From contig LZRT01000098.1 in NCBI GenBank assembly GCA_002159075.1, positions 1 to 62,356 on the forward strand: 62,356 nt of DNA. Direction: 5' to 3'. Positions 27,961 through 36,699 of the stretch are shown here, in pieces. Source of the DNA: Bacillus thermozeamaize. Lineage in GTDB: Bacteria > Bacillota > Bacilli > ZCTH02-B2. The translations under genes and the position numbers were made by a program. Positions within the stretch are counted from its first letter, which is position 1, and each line of letters opens with the position of its first letter. The notes under the pieces were generated by a model, which saw nothing but the letters and a program-made list of their open reading frames with translations, had not been told where the DNA came from and did not search any database.

Positions 27961-28616
27961 TTCGTATCTCCGCCCATTTCTGCAATCAATCTGGTTAAAT
28001 ACCATCCAGCTTTTCGCAAGTCTTCCAGACCATTCTTGTGCCTGTAGCGTGAGAGATATTTCAGAACGTTGCCGGCCAAATAACCCTCAAATTGCTCAGG
28101 CGTCAGCTTTGCTTTGATAAATTCGATCGTCTCGATTCCGCCAGCAACATAATGTGCCGGCCGGTTGATGATGTCGTCTGGTCCCGTCTCCTGCTTTTGT
28201 TCCTGGACCGAGTATGCCGATTCAGCTTTTTGCTCCGAGACTGTATTTGACGGTTCTGCTTCTCGATGCTTACCGGATCCTTTTTTCCCGCGTTTCGATT
28301 CGTACTTGATACCGTACTTCTTGATGTAGTAGTAAAGCGTACCCTCACGCATGCCCTGTTCACGTTCGATCTGTGTTTGCGACTTGCCGGCCGCGATCTC
28401 CGCTTCCAAAAACTCTTTTGTAATGTTGTATTTGCGGTTGTGGAGTCCATTTGTCTTCTCTTGTTGCTCCTGCTCTGCAGGCTTGGGTTTTTGCATTTCT
28501 TGATTTTCCCCTCTATACTTCGCAAGCTCTTCTTCCGACAGTTTGTATGTGACCACCGGCCCATTTCCAACAGCTTTGGCCTCGTTTGCTTTATTGAGAA
28601 TTGGATAACCAGGCAT
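27948..28616 (-). CDS. DUF3310 phage protein with N-terminal HTH-like region
   Basis: 222 residues from ATG 28616 (AGGAGGG at 6 nt). The C-terminal 70 residues (INRPAHYVAGGIETIEFI, YLAGNVLKYLSRYRHKNG, LRKAGWYLTRLI) are the DUF3310 (SaV-like) domain. A central stretch SQTQIEREQGMREGTLYYYIKK looks like a helix-turn-helix. The Gln/Lys/Glu-rich linkers are probably disordered. Function unknown; typical of replication-region phage genes. Confidence 0.78.
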   Translation of the reverse strand: MPGYPILNKANEAKAVGNGPVVTYKLSEEELAKYRGENQEMQKPKPAEQEQQEKTNGLHNRKYNITKEFLEAEIAAGKSQTQIEREQGMREGTLYYYIKKYGIKYESKRGKKGSGKHREAEPSNTVSEQKAESAYSVQEQKQETGPDDIINRPAHYVAGGIETIEFIKAKLTPEQFEGYLAGNVLKYLSRYRHKNGLEDLRKAGWYLTRLIAEMGGDTKWTD

Positions 28617-28627
28617 TTCAGACCCTC

Positions 28628-28858
28628 CTAATCGTCCAACCAATCAGATATTTCCTCCTTGCGTTTTTCCTTCGGCGACCTGTTCCGCCGGTATTCAATC
28701 ACTTTGCTTGCGACAAAGTCGTATTGCCTGAGCAGCTTTTCCCGCGACTGCTCGTCCAGAAGCGGGTGCTCAATGAGCTGCGCCTTTTCCACGAGCCACT
28801 GCAGCGACTTTTGGTACTGCTCCTCTGTCTCGATCCTCCGCTCGTTCACCATACTCAT
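28628..28858 (-). CDS. Small charged phage protein
   Basis: 76 residues, Glu/Lys/Arg-rich and helical (QYQKSLQWLVEKAQLIE; SPKEKRKEEISDWLDD). ATG overlaps the dnaB-like stop (ATGA), so it is co-translated with the helicase. No recognised family. Confidence 0.62.
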   Translation of the reverse strand: MSMVNERRIETEEQYQKSLQWLVEKAQLIEHPLLDEQSREKLLRQYDFVASKVIEYRRNRSPKEKRKEEISDWLDD

Positions 28859-30153
28859 CTCAGTGGCAACTCCTTGAATCGTTGCAACCAGCCCTGAAAT
28901 AACAACCTGAACTCGTTGACCCCAATATCTCGGCCTTTTGCGATTGTCTGCTGGATTACTTTGCCGTTGGGATCACTGTCGTTCGGGTCGTGCCAGAGGA
29001 ACTCCACCACGTCGGCATCCTGTTCAATCGCTCCAGATTCGCGCAAATCGGAAAGTTGAGGCTTTTTCTTTTGCTCCGATTCCCTCGTCATTTGGCTGAG
29101 CATCATGAAGCAGCAGTCCATGTCGCGGGCTATTTGCTTCGCTGCGCTTGTCACGCGGCCGATGGCCTGGGCACGGGTCTCTCCCCGCTTTTGCGGGATG
29201 GACATGATTTGTAGGTAGTCCACTGCTATGCAGGCGATTTTCCCGTACCGGCGCTTGAACAACCTGGCCGTTGCTCGAATCTCATCGATGCTCACACCTG
29301 ATGAGTCCTGGATGAATATCGGCAATGCTTCAAACTCGTCATAGTAGTGACGGATCATGGCCAGTTCGTTGTCGGTCAGGTTCTTGTTTTTGATGCGGCT
29401 GTAGTTGACGCCTGAGGCACACGCAATCATCCGGTCCTTTATCTGGTTCTCGTCCATCTCTTGGCTGTACAAAAGCACCACGCCAGCGTTTTGCCTTGCG
29501 ATACCGAGCAACCTTTGCAGGACCAGCGCTGTTTTTCCGACGCTTGGCCGGCCGGCGGATACAAAGAGCCAACCACGCCACAACCCGTGCGCCCAATCGT
29601 CAAACTGTTTGAAGCCAGTCGGGATGAATTCGGCTTTTTTCGTCAGATGCCGGAAGTATTGCTCCCTGGTCTCCCGGAAACTGCGCATCTTTCCGACTTC
29701 CTGCGGCCTCATATCGCTGACCAACGCCTCAACCGCCGAAAAGTAATCCTCATCCGATTCGAAGTCCTCATGCGCCAGCTCTGCGATTTTCTGCGCCGTC
29801 TCCACCCCACGCCGGCGGATGGCCTTGGAGCGAACGATACGGGCGTGATGCACAGCATTGGCAGCGGTCGGACAGGCTTGAACAAGTTCGGTAAGATATG
29901 TCACACCGCCCATATCATCCATGCGGCCAAACTTCAGATATTCCTCAGCCACAGTGACAACATCCACCGCCATGCCCCTCTCGTGGAGATAGCGCATGAC
30001 TTCGAAGATTTTTTGGTGTCGTGGGCTATAGAAATCCCGGGACTCCAGGAATGTGAGTTCATCCAATATTTCCGGCTCCAGGAACACCGCTCCGAGGACC
30101 GACTGCTCGGCTGTGATGTCTACTGTTGCCTCAATTGGTCCAATCGAAAGCAT
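28855..30153 (-). CDS. Replicative DNA helicase, DnaB type
   Basis: 432 residues from ATG 30153 (GGAGGGG 10 nt upstream). N-terminal DnaB domain (AEQSVLGAVFLEPEIL), RecA-like motor with Walker A AGRPSVGKTAL, Walker B IACIAVDYLQIMS, and the C-terminal DLRESGAIEQDADVVEFL. Unwinds the replication fork. It follows the initiator gene by overlap, as O-P or initiator-helicase pairs do. Confidence 0.93.
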   Translation of the reverse strand: MLSIGPIEATVDITAEQSVLGAVFLEPEILDELTFLESRDFYSPRHQKIFEVMRYLHERGMAVDVVTVAEEYLKFGRMDDMGGVTYLTELVQACPTAANAVHHARIVRSKAIRRRGVETAQKIAELAHEDFESDEDYFSAVEALVSDMRPQEVGKMRSFRETREQYFRHLTKKAEFIPTGFKQFDDWAHGLWRGWLFVSAGRPSVGKTALVLQRLLGIARQNAGVVLLYSQEMDENQIKDRMIACASGVNYSRIKNKNLTDNELAMIRHYYDEFEALPIFIQDSSGVSIDEIRATARLFKRRYGKIACIAVDYLQIMSIPQKRGETRAQAIGRVTSAAKQIARDMDCCFMMLSQMTRESEQKKKPQLSDLRESGAIEQDADVVEFLWHDPNDSDPNGKVIQQTIAKGRDIGVNEFRLLFQGWLQRFKELPLR

Positions 30154-30952
30154 CCGGATCATTCCCCTCCGCTACCCATCTCTGAAATGCAATCTCTTTG
30201 TCACGCGGGTCAGGTTGGCGTTGTTGCCTTGGCTTTTGTGCAACCTTCATTTTCAGCGCCAGTTCCCCGAACTTCTGTCGAAACTTTTTGGCGCTGAGGA
30301 TGTTTGTTTTCCAGAAGTCATCCGTTGTAACCCAGTCCATAACGTCCTTTATCAGATGCTTATCCTTTAATCCATCCAGCTCTACCAGCTTCCTGAACTC
30401 ATCAGCCCATTTTTGAAGGTCTGCCTTGATTGTGAGATGCTTCAATCCTTCTGCCTCTGCCACTGCTGAAACCTTCTCATAGAAGTATTTGGCCATCTTA
30501 AAGTAGGTGCTGTCCTCGGCATACGTTTTACGTTGCCGAGTATTTTTCTTTTTTTCTTTAGTTTTTTCTTTCTTAGTACTCGGATTAGAGTACAGTTCTG
30601 TACTCTGATTAGAGGACACTTTGGTCTGTCCTCTATTTAGAGGACACCACTCGGAATGATTCTTGTTGAACCGAATCACTCGCCCCCCTTTCTGGCCAGT
30701 CCCAACGATGGTGATGATTTTTCGCTCAATCAGTGTTTTCAGCTCCCTGTCAACCTGGCTTCGACTGGCGCCAATGGCTTGTGCCAAGAAGCTGAGCGAC
30801 ATCTCGTGCTCTTTGCGCTGGAATCCGTATGTGTAGCGCCAGATCGCCAAAACAAGGCGAAACTGCGTGCCGTTGAGACTGGCTTGCATGATATGGTCAA
30901 GGATTTCGTTCGCTATCCTGGTGTGGCCGTCTTCCAATTGAGGGTTTGCCAC
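30131..30952 (-). CDS. Lambda O-like replication initiator
   Basis: 273 residues. The N-terminus MANPQLEDGHTRIANEILDH and FRLVLAIWRYTYGFQRKEHEMSLS are the Phage_rep_O winged-helix signature; the DNA-recognition helix lies around ASRSQVDRELKTLIE. A low-complexity linker (about 105-145) is encoded by the iterons, as in lambda O where the origin lies inside the gene. The C-terminal domain (SAVAEAEGLKHLTIKADL ... WVTTDDFWKTN) should contact the helicase encoded next. GTG start. Confidence 0.88.
   Translation of the reverse strand: MANPQLEDGHTRIANEILDHIMQASLNGTQFRLVLAIWRYTYGFQRKEHEMSLSFLAQAIGASRSQVDRELKTLIERKIITIVGTGQKGGRVIRFNKNHSEWCPLNRGQTKVSSNQSTELYSNPSTKKEKTKEKKKNTRQRKTYAEDSTYFKMAKYFYEKVSAVAEAEGLKHLTIKADLQKWADEFRKLVELDGLKDKHLIKDVMDWVTTDDFWKTNILSAKKFRQKFGELALKMKVAQKPRQQRQPDPRDKEIAFQRWVAEGNDPDAFDWTN
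30575..30646. repeat. Three 20-bp iterons inside the initiator gene (presumed phage origin)
   Basis: Near-palindromes at 30575-30594, 30599-30618 and 30627-30646, consensus TGTNCTCT-N4-AGAGNACA. Directly beside them (30541-30574) is an AT-rich tract of T-runs suited to unwinding. The arrangement (iterons plus AT-rich block within the initiator gene) is that of lambda ori. A second array of the same repeat lies at 56664-56858. Confidence 0.82.
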
Positions 30953-30957
30953 TCACC

Positions 30958-31611
30958 TCACCCGCTTTGTGCCAACTCTCTCCTCATGAAACTGACTAGC
31001 CTTTTGGCAAATTCACGGCGATCTGTTTCCTCATCCCCCTCGTATTCAGCTTCAAGCCACTCGTGGAGCATGTGGCTTACCTGTTCTTCAAGGGCTTCTT
31101 CTTTTGTTGTGTATCCGTTGATTAGTGCGGAAAAGTACGTTTTTACGTTCGTTATCTTTTGCATGTAATCAGCGATGACTTGAAAATACCGATTTGACCC
31201 ATTGGCTCTTTGATAGATGTGGTCATTGTAAAATAACTCCCATTCATGTCCGGACATTCTTATCTGTTCGATCGCCTCGGCAACTTCCTCCGGGATCACA
31301 ACCTTCTGCTTATCCACGGCCAGGAGTAGCGCCTTCCGCTCCTGGTTGAGTTCGTCGATTTCCTTTTGTAGTAGCTCCCGAACCTGGACAGCCTGTTCAT
31401 ATCGCTTTTTCAACTCCGTTACTTCCTTCTTCATCTGTTCAAATTCGGGTACAAGCTCCGCTTCATGTTCATGCAAGAAGTAGCCGTTAAACTTCCCATC
31501 GATAATCATCCAACCACCCAAACGGCGATCGGCCAAAAACACGTCCCCAGCGTGTATGGTTCCTTTTTCAGTTAAAGTGAAGACTTGCTTGGTCACCCTT
31601 ACAACGTCCAC
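30958..31611 (-). CDS. DUF1642-like phage protein with coiled coil
   Basis: 217 residues. N-terminal small beta region (VFTLTEKGTIHAGDVFLAD), long coiled coil at about 58-100 (EVTELKKRYEQAVQVRELLQ), then KVVIPEEVAEAIEQIR, the motif of DUF1642-type Gram-positive phage proteins. The C-terminus is acidic and helical. Function unknown. GTG start in the GGAGGTGG context right after the preceding stop. Confidence 0.65.
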   Translation of the reverse strand: MDVVRVTKQVFTLTEKGTIHAGDVFLADRRLGGWMIIDGKFNGYFLHEHEAELVPEFEQMKKEVTELKKRYEQAVQVRELLQKEIDELNQERKALLLAVDKQKVVIPEEVAEAIEQIRMSGHEWELFYNDHIYQRANGSNRYFQVIADYMQKITNVKTYFSALINGYTTKEEALEEQVSHMLHEWLEAEYEGDEETDRREFAKRLVSFMRRELAQSG

Positions 31612-32352
31612 TCAAACCACCTCCAGATGGTAGTGCGTACCGTTTTTAAATCCCTTCCGCTTGAGAGCCTGTTCAACCGTCATCCTGGCCAGTGCCGGCA
31701 GGTTGTTCTTCCGCGACAAATGTGTGAGGTATACCCGTTCGCCCCGGCCCTGGACCAGCCTGGACAACGCCTCTGCTGCCTGCTGATTCGACAGATGCCC
31801 CCTGTCGGAAAGGATGCGCTCCCTGACGCTGTCCGGGTAGTCGCTGGCCGCCAACATATCCGGGTCGTGGTTGGCTTCCATCACGATGATGTCACTGCCC
31901 TGCATCGCATCCAGCATCTCGTCATCGACGAGTCCGGTGTCGAGGCAGATGGAAACCTTTTTGCCGTCAACCTCAATTGCCAATCCAAGCGGTTCGTAGG
32001 CATCATGATGCGTTTCAAAAGGCGTCACAACAAATCTGCGGACATAATGAGGTTTGCTTGGTACAAGAGTGCATTGCAAATATTCGTCCACGCCGTGAAT
32101 GTCCTTCCACTCCCCCTCTGCCGCATACACCGGTATGTGGTATTTGTTCGCAAGTGGTAGGCCTTTCACGTGATCCTTGTGTGCGTGGGTGATGAAGATT
32201 CCGGCGATTTCATCCGGCCGAATGCCCGCGTCCAGCAGGTGCCGCTCGATTTTTGCGGCCGGGATGCCGGCATCGATTAGTATTGTGATGTTGCCGGACC
32301 GGACGGCGATGCAGTTGCCGCCCGATCCGCCGGCAAGGATGTTGACCATCAT
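31612..32352 (-). CDS. Metallo-beta-lactamase-fold hydrolase (YycJ-like)
   Basis: 246 residues. Metal ligands visible in FITHAHKDHVKGLP (HxHxDH), later His in FETHHDAYE, Asp in SICLDTGLV, and His in VYLTHLSRKNN. Closest in style to the YycJ/PhnP-type phosphodiesterase or exonuclease branch. It stands directly after the Bet/RecT gene, where phages usually keep a 5'-3' exonuclease. A nuclease role is therefore plausible but not demonstrated. Confidence 0.82.
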   Translation of the reverse strand: MMVNILAGGSGGNCIAVRSGNITILIDAGIPAAKIERHLLDAGIRPDEIAGIFITHAHKDHVKGLPLANKYHIPVYAAEGEWKDIHGVDEYLQCTLVPSKPHYVRRFVVTPFETHHDAYEPLGLAIEVDGKKVSICLDTGLVDDEMLDAMQGSDIIVMEANHDPDMLAASDYPDSVRERILSDRGHLSNQQAAEALSRLVQGRGERVYLTHLSRKNNLPALARMTVEQALKRKGFKNGTHYHLEVV

Positions 32353-32358
32353 GGCCGC

Positions 32359-33270
32359 TCACTCCAGCAGGTCATCGTCCGCTTGCTGCGCTAGATGCAT
32401 GTCCAAGACCTTGATCAACCCGGTCATCTCCGCGATTGTCGGGTCTTTTGGATCCTTGAACGAGATGCCGTTTTGCTCGAAGAACTCTTTCCGGCCGGCA
32501 GCTGTTGTGATGCCCAGCCGTTTGAACTTATCTTTGATTTCTGCGGTCAACTTTTCTTTGGTGGCGGCTTCCTCGTCGGGTTTGTCCTCCTGCTGGACCG
32601 ACTCCGGTGCCTTCATCGGCTCCTGCGGCGTCACGTCGATTGCATCCGGTCTGAGCTTGTACTCCGGCACCACATCCACACCGGACGGAACGTGCTCATC
32701 TTCGGCAATCTCGATGCCGAATTGCAGCTTTGCCGCACGCTTGACGATATGCTTCTTGAACATGTCATTGAACCACTCGCGCCACTTGTGAGCGTTGCGG
32801 CCTTTGAGCATGTGTTCAACCTCGTCAACTTCCATGACTACAACCACGTCTGGAAATCCTTCACGCCGTGCAATCGCATAGCCGCCGATTACCTTGCCGC
32901 GCGGGAACCCAAATTCGTGCTGTTTGATTTTGATGTTGCCTTGCTCATCGCGCCCAACCTTGAAGTCATCGTTTTCGTGTACCAACTGCACATCGATACC
33001 TTTGTACCCCTCGCATTGCCGGGCAAGGTAGAGAATGCCCTCGACAGCGACTTGGATTGACATGGTTGGGCCATCCTTGCCCTGGTAAACAATGCAATGC
33101 ACATGATTGAGAAACGGGTTCAAACCGGCGTTCACACACGTCTGCACAAACAGCGCAAACTGCTCGTTGGTTGTGCCGCGGGCAATGGTCGCCTTCAAGG
33201 TGTCCAATTCGGCCTGAGTGAACCCTCCAACAACCGCCTCTGTGTTTACTGATGCCAATGCCTTGCTCAT
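32359..33270 (-). CDS. Single-strand annealing protein, Bet/RecT type
   Basis: 303 residues from ATG 33270 (GGGGGG at 8 nt). LKATIARGTTNEQFALFVQT, LNPFLNHVHCIVYQ and MSIQVAVEGILYLARQC follow the Red-beta/RecT Bet pattern. The C-terminal part is acidic and low-complexity (PQEPMKAPESVQQEDKPDEE), then a helical tail ending DDDLLE. It anneals homologous strands in phage recombination. Confidence 0.9.
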   Translation of the reverse strand: MSKALASVNTEAVVGGFTQAELDTLKATIARGTTNEQFALFVQTCVNAGLNPFLNHVHCIVYQGKDGPTMSIQVAVEGILYLARQCEGYKGIDVQLVHENDDFKVGRDEQGNIKIKQHEFGFPRGKVIGGYAIARREGFPDVVVVMEVDEVEHMLKGRNAHKWREWFNDMFKKHIVKRAAKLQFGIEIAEDEHVPSGVDVVPEYKLRPDAIDVTPQEPMKAPESVQQEDKPDEEAATKEKLTAEIKDKFKRLGITTAAGRKEFFEQNGISFKDPKDPTIAEMTGLIKVLDMHLAQQADDDLLE

Positions 33271-33467
33271 CAAAAGTTCCCCCCATTCGCTGATTCAAGT
33301 CCTCGCTTCACTTGCTTTTTCACTGTCTCCCAAGCCTTTTGGTAAACCTCTTCGATGTCATCCCCGTCCTCGACCGTCATCACGACACCAGCATCAACTT
33401 TGAGCGACTGGTAGTTGCCCAAGTTTTTCGTGTACATGAAACCGACGGAAATTTCTTTTGTTTGCAT
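33270..33467 (-). CDS. Small phage protein next to bet
   Basis: 65 residues from ATG 33467 (GGAGG 7 nt upstream): MQTKEISVGFMYTKNLGNYQ, then DGDDIEEVYQKAWETVKKQV. The pattern (two strands then a helix) is common to short proteins beside phage recombination genes. No activity known. Its stop overlaps the bet start. Confidence 0.65.
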   Translation of the reverse strand: MQTKEISVGFMYTKNLGNYQSLKVDAGVVMTVEDGDDIEEVYQKAWETVKKQVKRGLESANGGNF

Positions 33468-33480
33468 TGATGAGCCTCCT

Positions 33481-33891
33481 TCACTTGTTGATCTCATTCA
33501 ACTGTTTCCATTCTTCCGGCCACGTGTACTTTCCATCGATTATCTGAACAACAACGTGATCGCTGGAATCTGTCACGCGGATTTCTCGAAACAGTTTTTT
33601 GTGGAGCTGCGTGTAACGATAGACTTCTTCCGGACTGCGTAATGTCACTGGAGGTGTGTGCCAACCTCCAGGCTCCGGATAGCAGTAGGCATAAAATTCT
33701 TGGGTCATGCCGATCAGTCCCCCTTCGGTATCTTCCTGGTCGTTCCGGTATGGCGGTGGACCAGCAGCAGGTAATCTGGTCCAACCTTGCTCACCAGCCA
33801 ATTCGCGGGATTTAGGCCAGCCCACTGCATTGCGATTTTTTGCCTCCATGTCGGCCGCTTGCCGTTTTTCATTCGGCGTCACCCAACTCAA
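33481..33891 (-). CDS. Hypothetical phage protein, start uncertain
   Basis: Up to 136 residues. The better-supported part is the C-terminal 75 from ATG 33708 (AAGGGGG upstream), MTQEFYAYCYPEPGGWHTPP to DGKYTWPEEWKQLNEINK. The upstream 61 codons are open and overlap the ATPase gene's end, but look less protein-like. No family recognised. Confidence 0.55.
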   Translation of the reverse strand: MSWVTPNEKRQAADMEAKNRNAVGWPKSRELAGEQGWTRLPAAGPPPYRNDQEDTEGGLIGMTQEFYAYCYPEPGGWHTPPVTLRSPEEVYRYTQLHKKLFREIRVTDSSDHVVVQIIDGKYTWPEEWKQLNEINK

Positions 33892-35392
33892 TCTTTAATT
33901 CCTGCCCGGCCACCACACGGCTGATGATGAGCTGACCTTTTGGCCGCCGGAAATGCGTGATGCTCTCGGCGTTGTCGATGAAGCAAGGGGCGATGATGCC
34001 GCTTTGTTCGCTCAGAACGTCCCGCAGCTCCAGACCAGCCCGGATGCCTTCGCTGAGGGACAACTTGCTGTACGGGCGACCGTCGTATTCGATCTCAAAA
34101 GTGGGCTTGATTTCCCCGTTCTTCTGCTGCTCGTACAACCGGATGGACAGCGCGGTGAAGAGGCTTTGAACCTTTTCGGCCTGCAACTCCGCTTCTTTCG
34201 CTCGGAATGCTTTGACGGCATCCAAGATGAACGTAGACTCCCGCAAACTCTCCAGCGTCGCCTGTTCGTCCGCTTTGGCCTGTTCGAGCTTTTGCTCCAG
34301 CTCATGCAGACTTTCAAAACGCCGGACGCCTTCGACAAGGGCCATGCGCTCTTGTTCGAGCCGCCGGATTTCTTCCAGCTGCTCAGACACGTCGATGTAT
34401 TCCATGGCCGCCAACTCTTCCTCAAGCTGCTTGCGCTCTTGCACTACCATGTCAAACTCGGCCTTAAACTGCTCAATCCGCTTTTTCTTGTCCTCCTCGG
34501 CCCTGGCCCGTGCCTCACCCTGCAAGGCTTGTCCGCACACGCGGCAGGTATCTTCAATTGGTTCGTTTTTTAGCGTCGGGAACTGGGCCTTCATGCGGTC
34601 GCGCTGTTCAAGGAGGGCTCGGATTCTTCCTTGCAGCTCCGTGATGCGCCGGTTGTTTTGGTCAGCTTCGTAAATCTTTTGTCTCGCCTCGGCAATTGCA
34701 GTGTCCAGGCGCTCGATTTCTTTCTGTGCCGCCATGACGTCTACGTTCCCGGCCGCACCGGTCGCCGCATCCAGCTGCTCCTGCAGCGTTTTGGTACGGG
34801 ATTTGGCAGCAATGTACTGCTTGTCCTTCGTGTTCTTGTTATCACGGTGGATGGCTTCAATGTCTGAAAGCAACCATTTTTTCAGTAGAGGCGTTAGCAC
34901 TTCCGCTTGTGGTGCAGGCAGATGCTCAACGACTTCTCGGATGGTCGGCGCCGGAACGTACTGCAACAACATGGATCGCTGCTTTTCCCAGTGAAGCGAA
35001 AAGAAGTAGGATGGATTGAAGAGCGCCAGGAATAAATCCTTATCGAACATTGACTTGACTACTTCTTCATACTCGGTGGCCTTCGCCGGAACTTCATTGA
35101 TCCAATACTTTGCTTTCCCCTTGACCAAACCGCGTCCCAACAGAATGTCTTTGCCGTCAACCGTGAGCAACAGTTCCGCCTTTACTTCGTCGTAGTCATA
35201 TCCAATCGGCGACGGGTCCAACTTGCTGCCATATGGGCAAGTGCCGTATAATGTCCATGAAATGCTCTCTAATATGCTGGATTTACCTTTTGCGTTGTCA
35301 CCGCTGATTCTGGTCACTGGCCCAAATTCAACGACCAGATCGCGGTGACTTTTGTAATTGTGGAGTTTCAAGGTGCGGAAGCTTATGTGCAT
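33869..35392 (-). CDS. SbcC/RecF-like AAA ATPase with zinc hook
   Basis: 507 residues from ATG 35392 (AGGGGAG 6 nt upstream). Walker A is represented by ISGDNAKGKSSILESI, then long coiled coils flank the zinc-hook CRVCGQ (middle of the protein). The C-terminus shows an ABC-like signature region (LSEGIRAGLELRD) and CFIDNAES (Walker B area). Resembles phage SbcC/Rad50-type proteins, but no SbcD/Mre11 nuclease gene accompanies it. Likely DNA-end processing with bet. Confidence 0.82.
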   Translation of the reverse strand: MHISFRTLKLHNYKSHRDLVVEFGPVTRISGDNAKGKSSILESISWTLYGTCPYGSKLDPSPIGYDYDEVKAELLLTVDGKDILLGRGLVKGKAKYWINEVPAKATEYEEVVKSMFDKDLFLALFNPSYFFSLHWEKQRSMLLQYVPAPTIREVVEHLPAPQAEVLTPLLKKWLLSDIEAIHRDNKNTKDKQYIAAKSRTKTLQEQLDAATGAAGNVDVMAAQKEIERLDTAIAEARQKIYEADQNNRRITELQGRIRALLEQRDRMKAQFPTLKNEPIEDTCRVCGQALQGEARARAEEDKKKRIEQFKAEFDMVVQERKQLEEELAAMEYIDVSEQLEEIRRLEQERMALVEGVRRFESLHELEQKLEQAKADEQATLESLRESTFILDAVKAFRAKEAELQAEKVQSLFTALSIRLYEQQKNGEIKPTFEIEYDGRPYSKLSLSEGIRAGLELRDVLSEQSGIIAPCFIDNAESITHFRRPKGQLIISRVVAGQELKIELGDAE

Positions 35393-35437
35393 CGCTTTCT
35401 CCCCTCTCTCAAAGGTATCCATAGGTTAGAGATACCT

Positions 35438-35524
35438 TCACTTCTTGTGCTGGCATTTAGCCGCAAGCTCAAGCAGCAGCATCCTGATACGTGGCGGCGT
35501 AGCCAGCCAGTCACCTACTCGCAC
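35438..35524 (-). CDS. Possible 28-aa peptide
   Basis: GTG 35524 overlapping the antirepressor stop; encodes MRVGDWLATPPRIRMLLLEL then AAKCQHKK. AAAGGTG is upstream at short distance. Too short for certainty; may be a coupled reading frame without product. Confidence 0.25.
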   Translation of the reverse strand: MRVGDWLATPPRIRMLLLELAAKCQHKK

Positions 35525-36350
35525 CTTCACCTTTCTCACCTCCCCCAAAGGTTTGTTTGAGCTGCTCCAAAAAATACAGCTGTCCTTTGCCCGTAATGAG
35601 TGTGGTTATTCTGATGAAATCATGATCAACTGCATGTACCACGCTTTCTTTTACCTGAAAAAGGCCTTGCTCCACATATTGCTGTTTTGGCTTGTTCTTC
35701 TCACGGCCTGACTTGATGAGATAGCCATTTTTTCTCATCCAATCGAACAACCGGTTCCGTCCAATTTTGATGCCGTTGTTGTTCAACAGCTTCGCAAACT
35801 CCCCAAATGTTATTGCATCACTTGAGTGAGCAACCGACTTCCCGAAAGTGGTGAAAGGCTTGTCTTGCTTGATCTGTGCCTCCAGTGCCTTTCGGGCTTC
35901 TCTTTCTGCTTTCAGTTGCGTGGCCAACTGAATCAAAAAGTCAGGATCAGTCAATGCTCGTTCGATTGTCTGCTCGGTCATGTAGGCGCCGTGCTTGCGA
36001 ATGGCCGGAAGGATTTCAGCAGTTACCCATCTCTTGAACGCCTTGGCTTTCTCTCTGATTTCCGGGTTATTACCCTGGCGGGCAGCGCCGAAAATGAGTG
36101 AATAAAGGCCAGATTCATTGACAAATTTCTTTTTTTGGGTTCGACCAAGGGAATCCATGACCTCACGGACCGTTAGGTCATCTTCTTCTACGTGGTTTTT
36201 GATGGCTGCATGCGGATTGGAAAATTCAAGTGCAATAGCAGCCTCTGAAGCCCCAAACCACTCAACACCATCAACCACCATCACAGGCAGTTCCCCAAAC
36301 AGTTGGTGATTAAAGATTTGGGGATTCGCAACTTCAGTTGTTCTGCTCAT
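35511..36350 (-). CDS. Phage antirepressor (BRO-N plus KilAC)
   Basis: 279 residues. BRO-N domain at about 10-115 (LPVMVVDGVEWFGASEAAIA, FVNESGLYSLIFGA, FKRWVTAEILPAIRKHG). Coiled linker, then the KilAC/ANT domain at about 160-265 (TFGEFAKLLNNNGIKIGRNRLFDW, KGQLYFLEQLKQ). Such proteins antagonise phage repressors. It follows the Cro-like gene with a 17-nt overlap, being second in the early operon driven by the promoter at 36580-36608. Confidence 0.9.
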   Translation of the reverse strand: MSRTTEVANPQIFNHQLFGELPVMVVDGVEWFGASEAAIALEFSNPHAAIKNHVEEDDLTVREVMDSLGRTQKKKFVNESGLYSLIFGAARQGNNPEIREKAKAFKRWVTAEILPAIRKHGAYMTEQTIERALTDPDFLIQLATQLKAEREARKALEAQIKQDKPFTTFGKSVAHSSDAITFGEFAKLLNNNGIKIGRNRLFDWMRKNGYLIKSGREKNKPKQQYVEQGLFQVKESVVHAVDHDFIRITTLITGKGQLYFLEQLKQTFGGGEKGEGASR

Positions 36351-36561
36351 GCAACTCCTCCTCTCTAATCAACTCAGCAACAGTTACTCCCAACGCTGCG
36401 GCGATTTTTAGGGCGATGTTCATCGACGGACTGTGTTTGCCTTCTTCAATACCAACCAAGTACGAATAAGACACCCCGCTTTCCCTAGCAAGACGATATC
36501 TCGTCATACCACGCTCTTTCCGTAATCTCGTGATGACTAAACCGAGATTGTGCCCTGTCAC
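36334..36561 (-). CDS. Cro-like XRE-family regulator
   Basis: 75 residues from GTG 36561 (GGAGGTGAGAAC upstream). The helix-turn-helix spans ITRLRKERGMTRYRLARESG and SYSYLVGIEEGKHSPSMNIA. First gene of the leftward early operon and divergent to the repressor at 36804, the usual cro position. The longer frame up to 36624 lies over its own promoter and is rejected. Confidence 0.83.
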   Translation of the reverse strand: MTGHNLGLVITRLRKERGMTRYRLARESGVSYSYLVGIEEGKHSPSMNIALKIAAALGVTVAELIREEELHEQNN

Positions 36562-36579
36562 GTTCTCACCTCCAAGACA

Positions 36580-36608
36580 AAAATACGACGACATATCGTT
36601 ATAGTCAA
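36580..36608 (-). promoter_or_regulatory. Early leftward promoter
   Basis: Minus strand TTGACT, 17 nt, TATTTT. Its spacer contains ACGACATATCGT, one of several CGATATGTCG-like operator candidates shared with the divergent promoter (others around 36662-36671 and 36700-36714). Confidence 0.75.
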
Positions 36609-36670
36609 ACATCGTTATAACCATATTTTGTCATATTTTCTCTTATTTTCTTAGTTTTTCTCACGATATG

Positions 36671-36699
36671 TTGACATTTCGTCATATACAACGTAGAAT
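36671..36699 (+). promoter_or_regulatory. Repressor promoter
   Basis: Plus strand TTGACA, 17 nt, TAGAAT, about 105 nt before the repressor gene. ACGATATGT and GATATGTCGATATC flank it, suitable as repressor/Cro operators. Confidence 0.78.

Noticed and set aside
30575-30646. CRISPR-like repeat array
   Set aside because: Repeats are palindromic 20-mers with 4-8 bp gaps and no spacers or cas genes; they are iterons. No CRISPR array was seen in the window.
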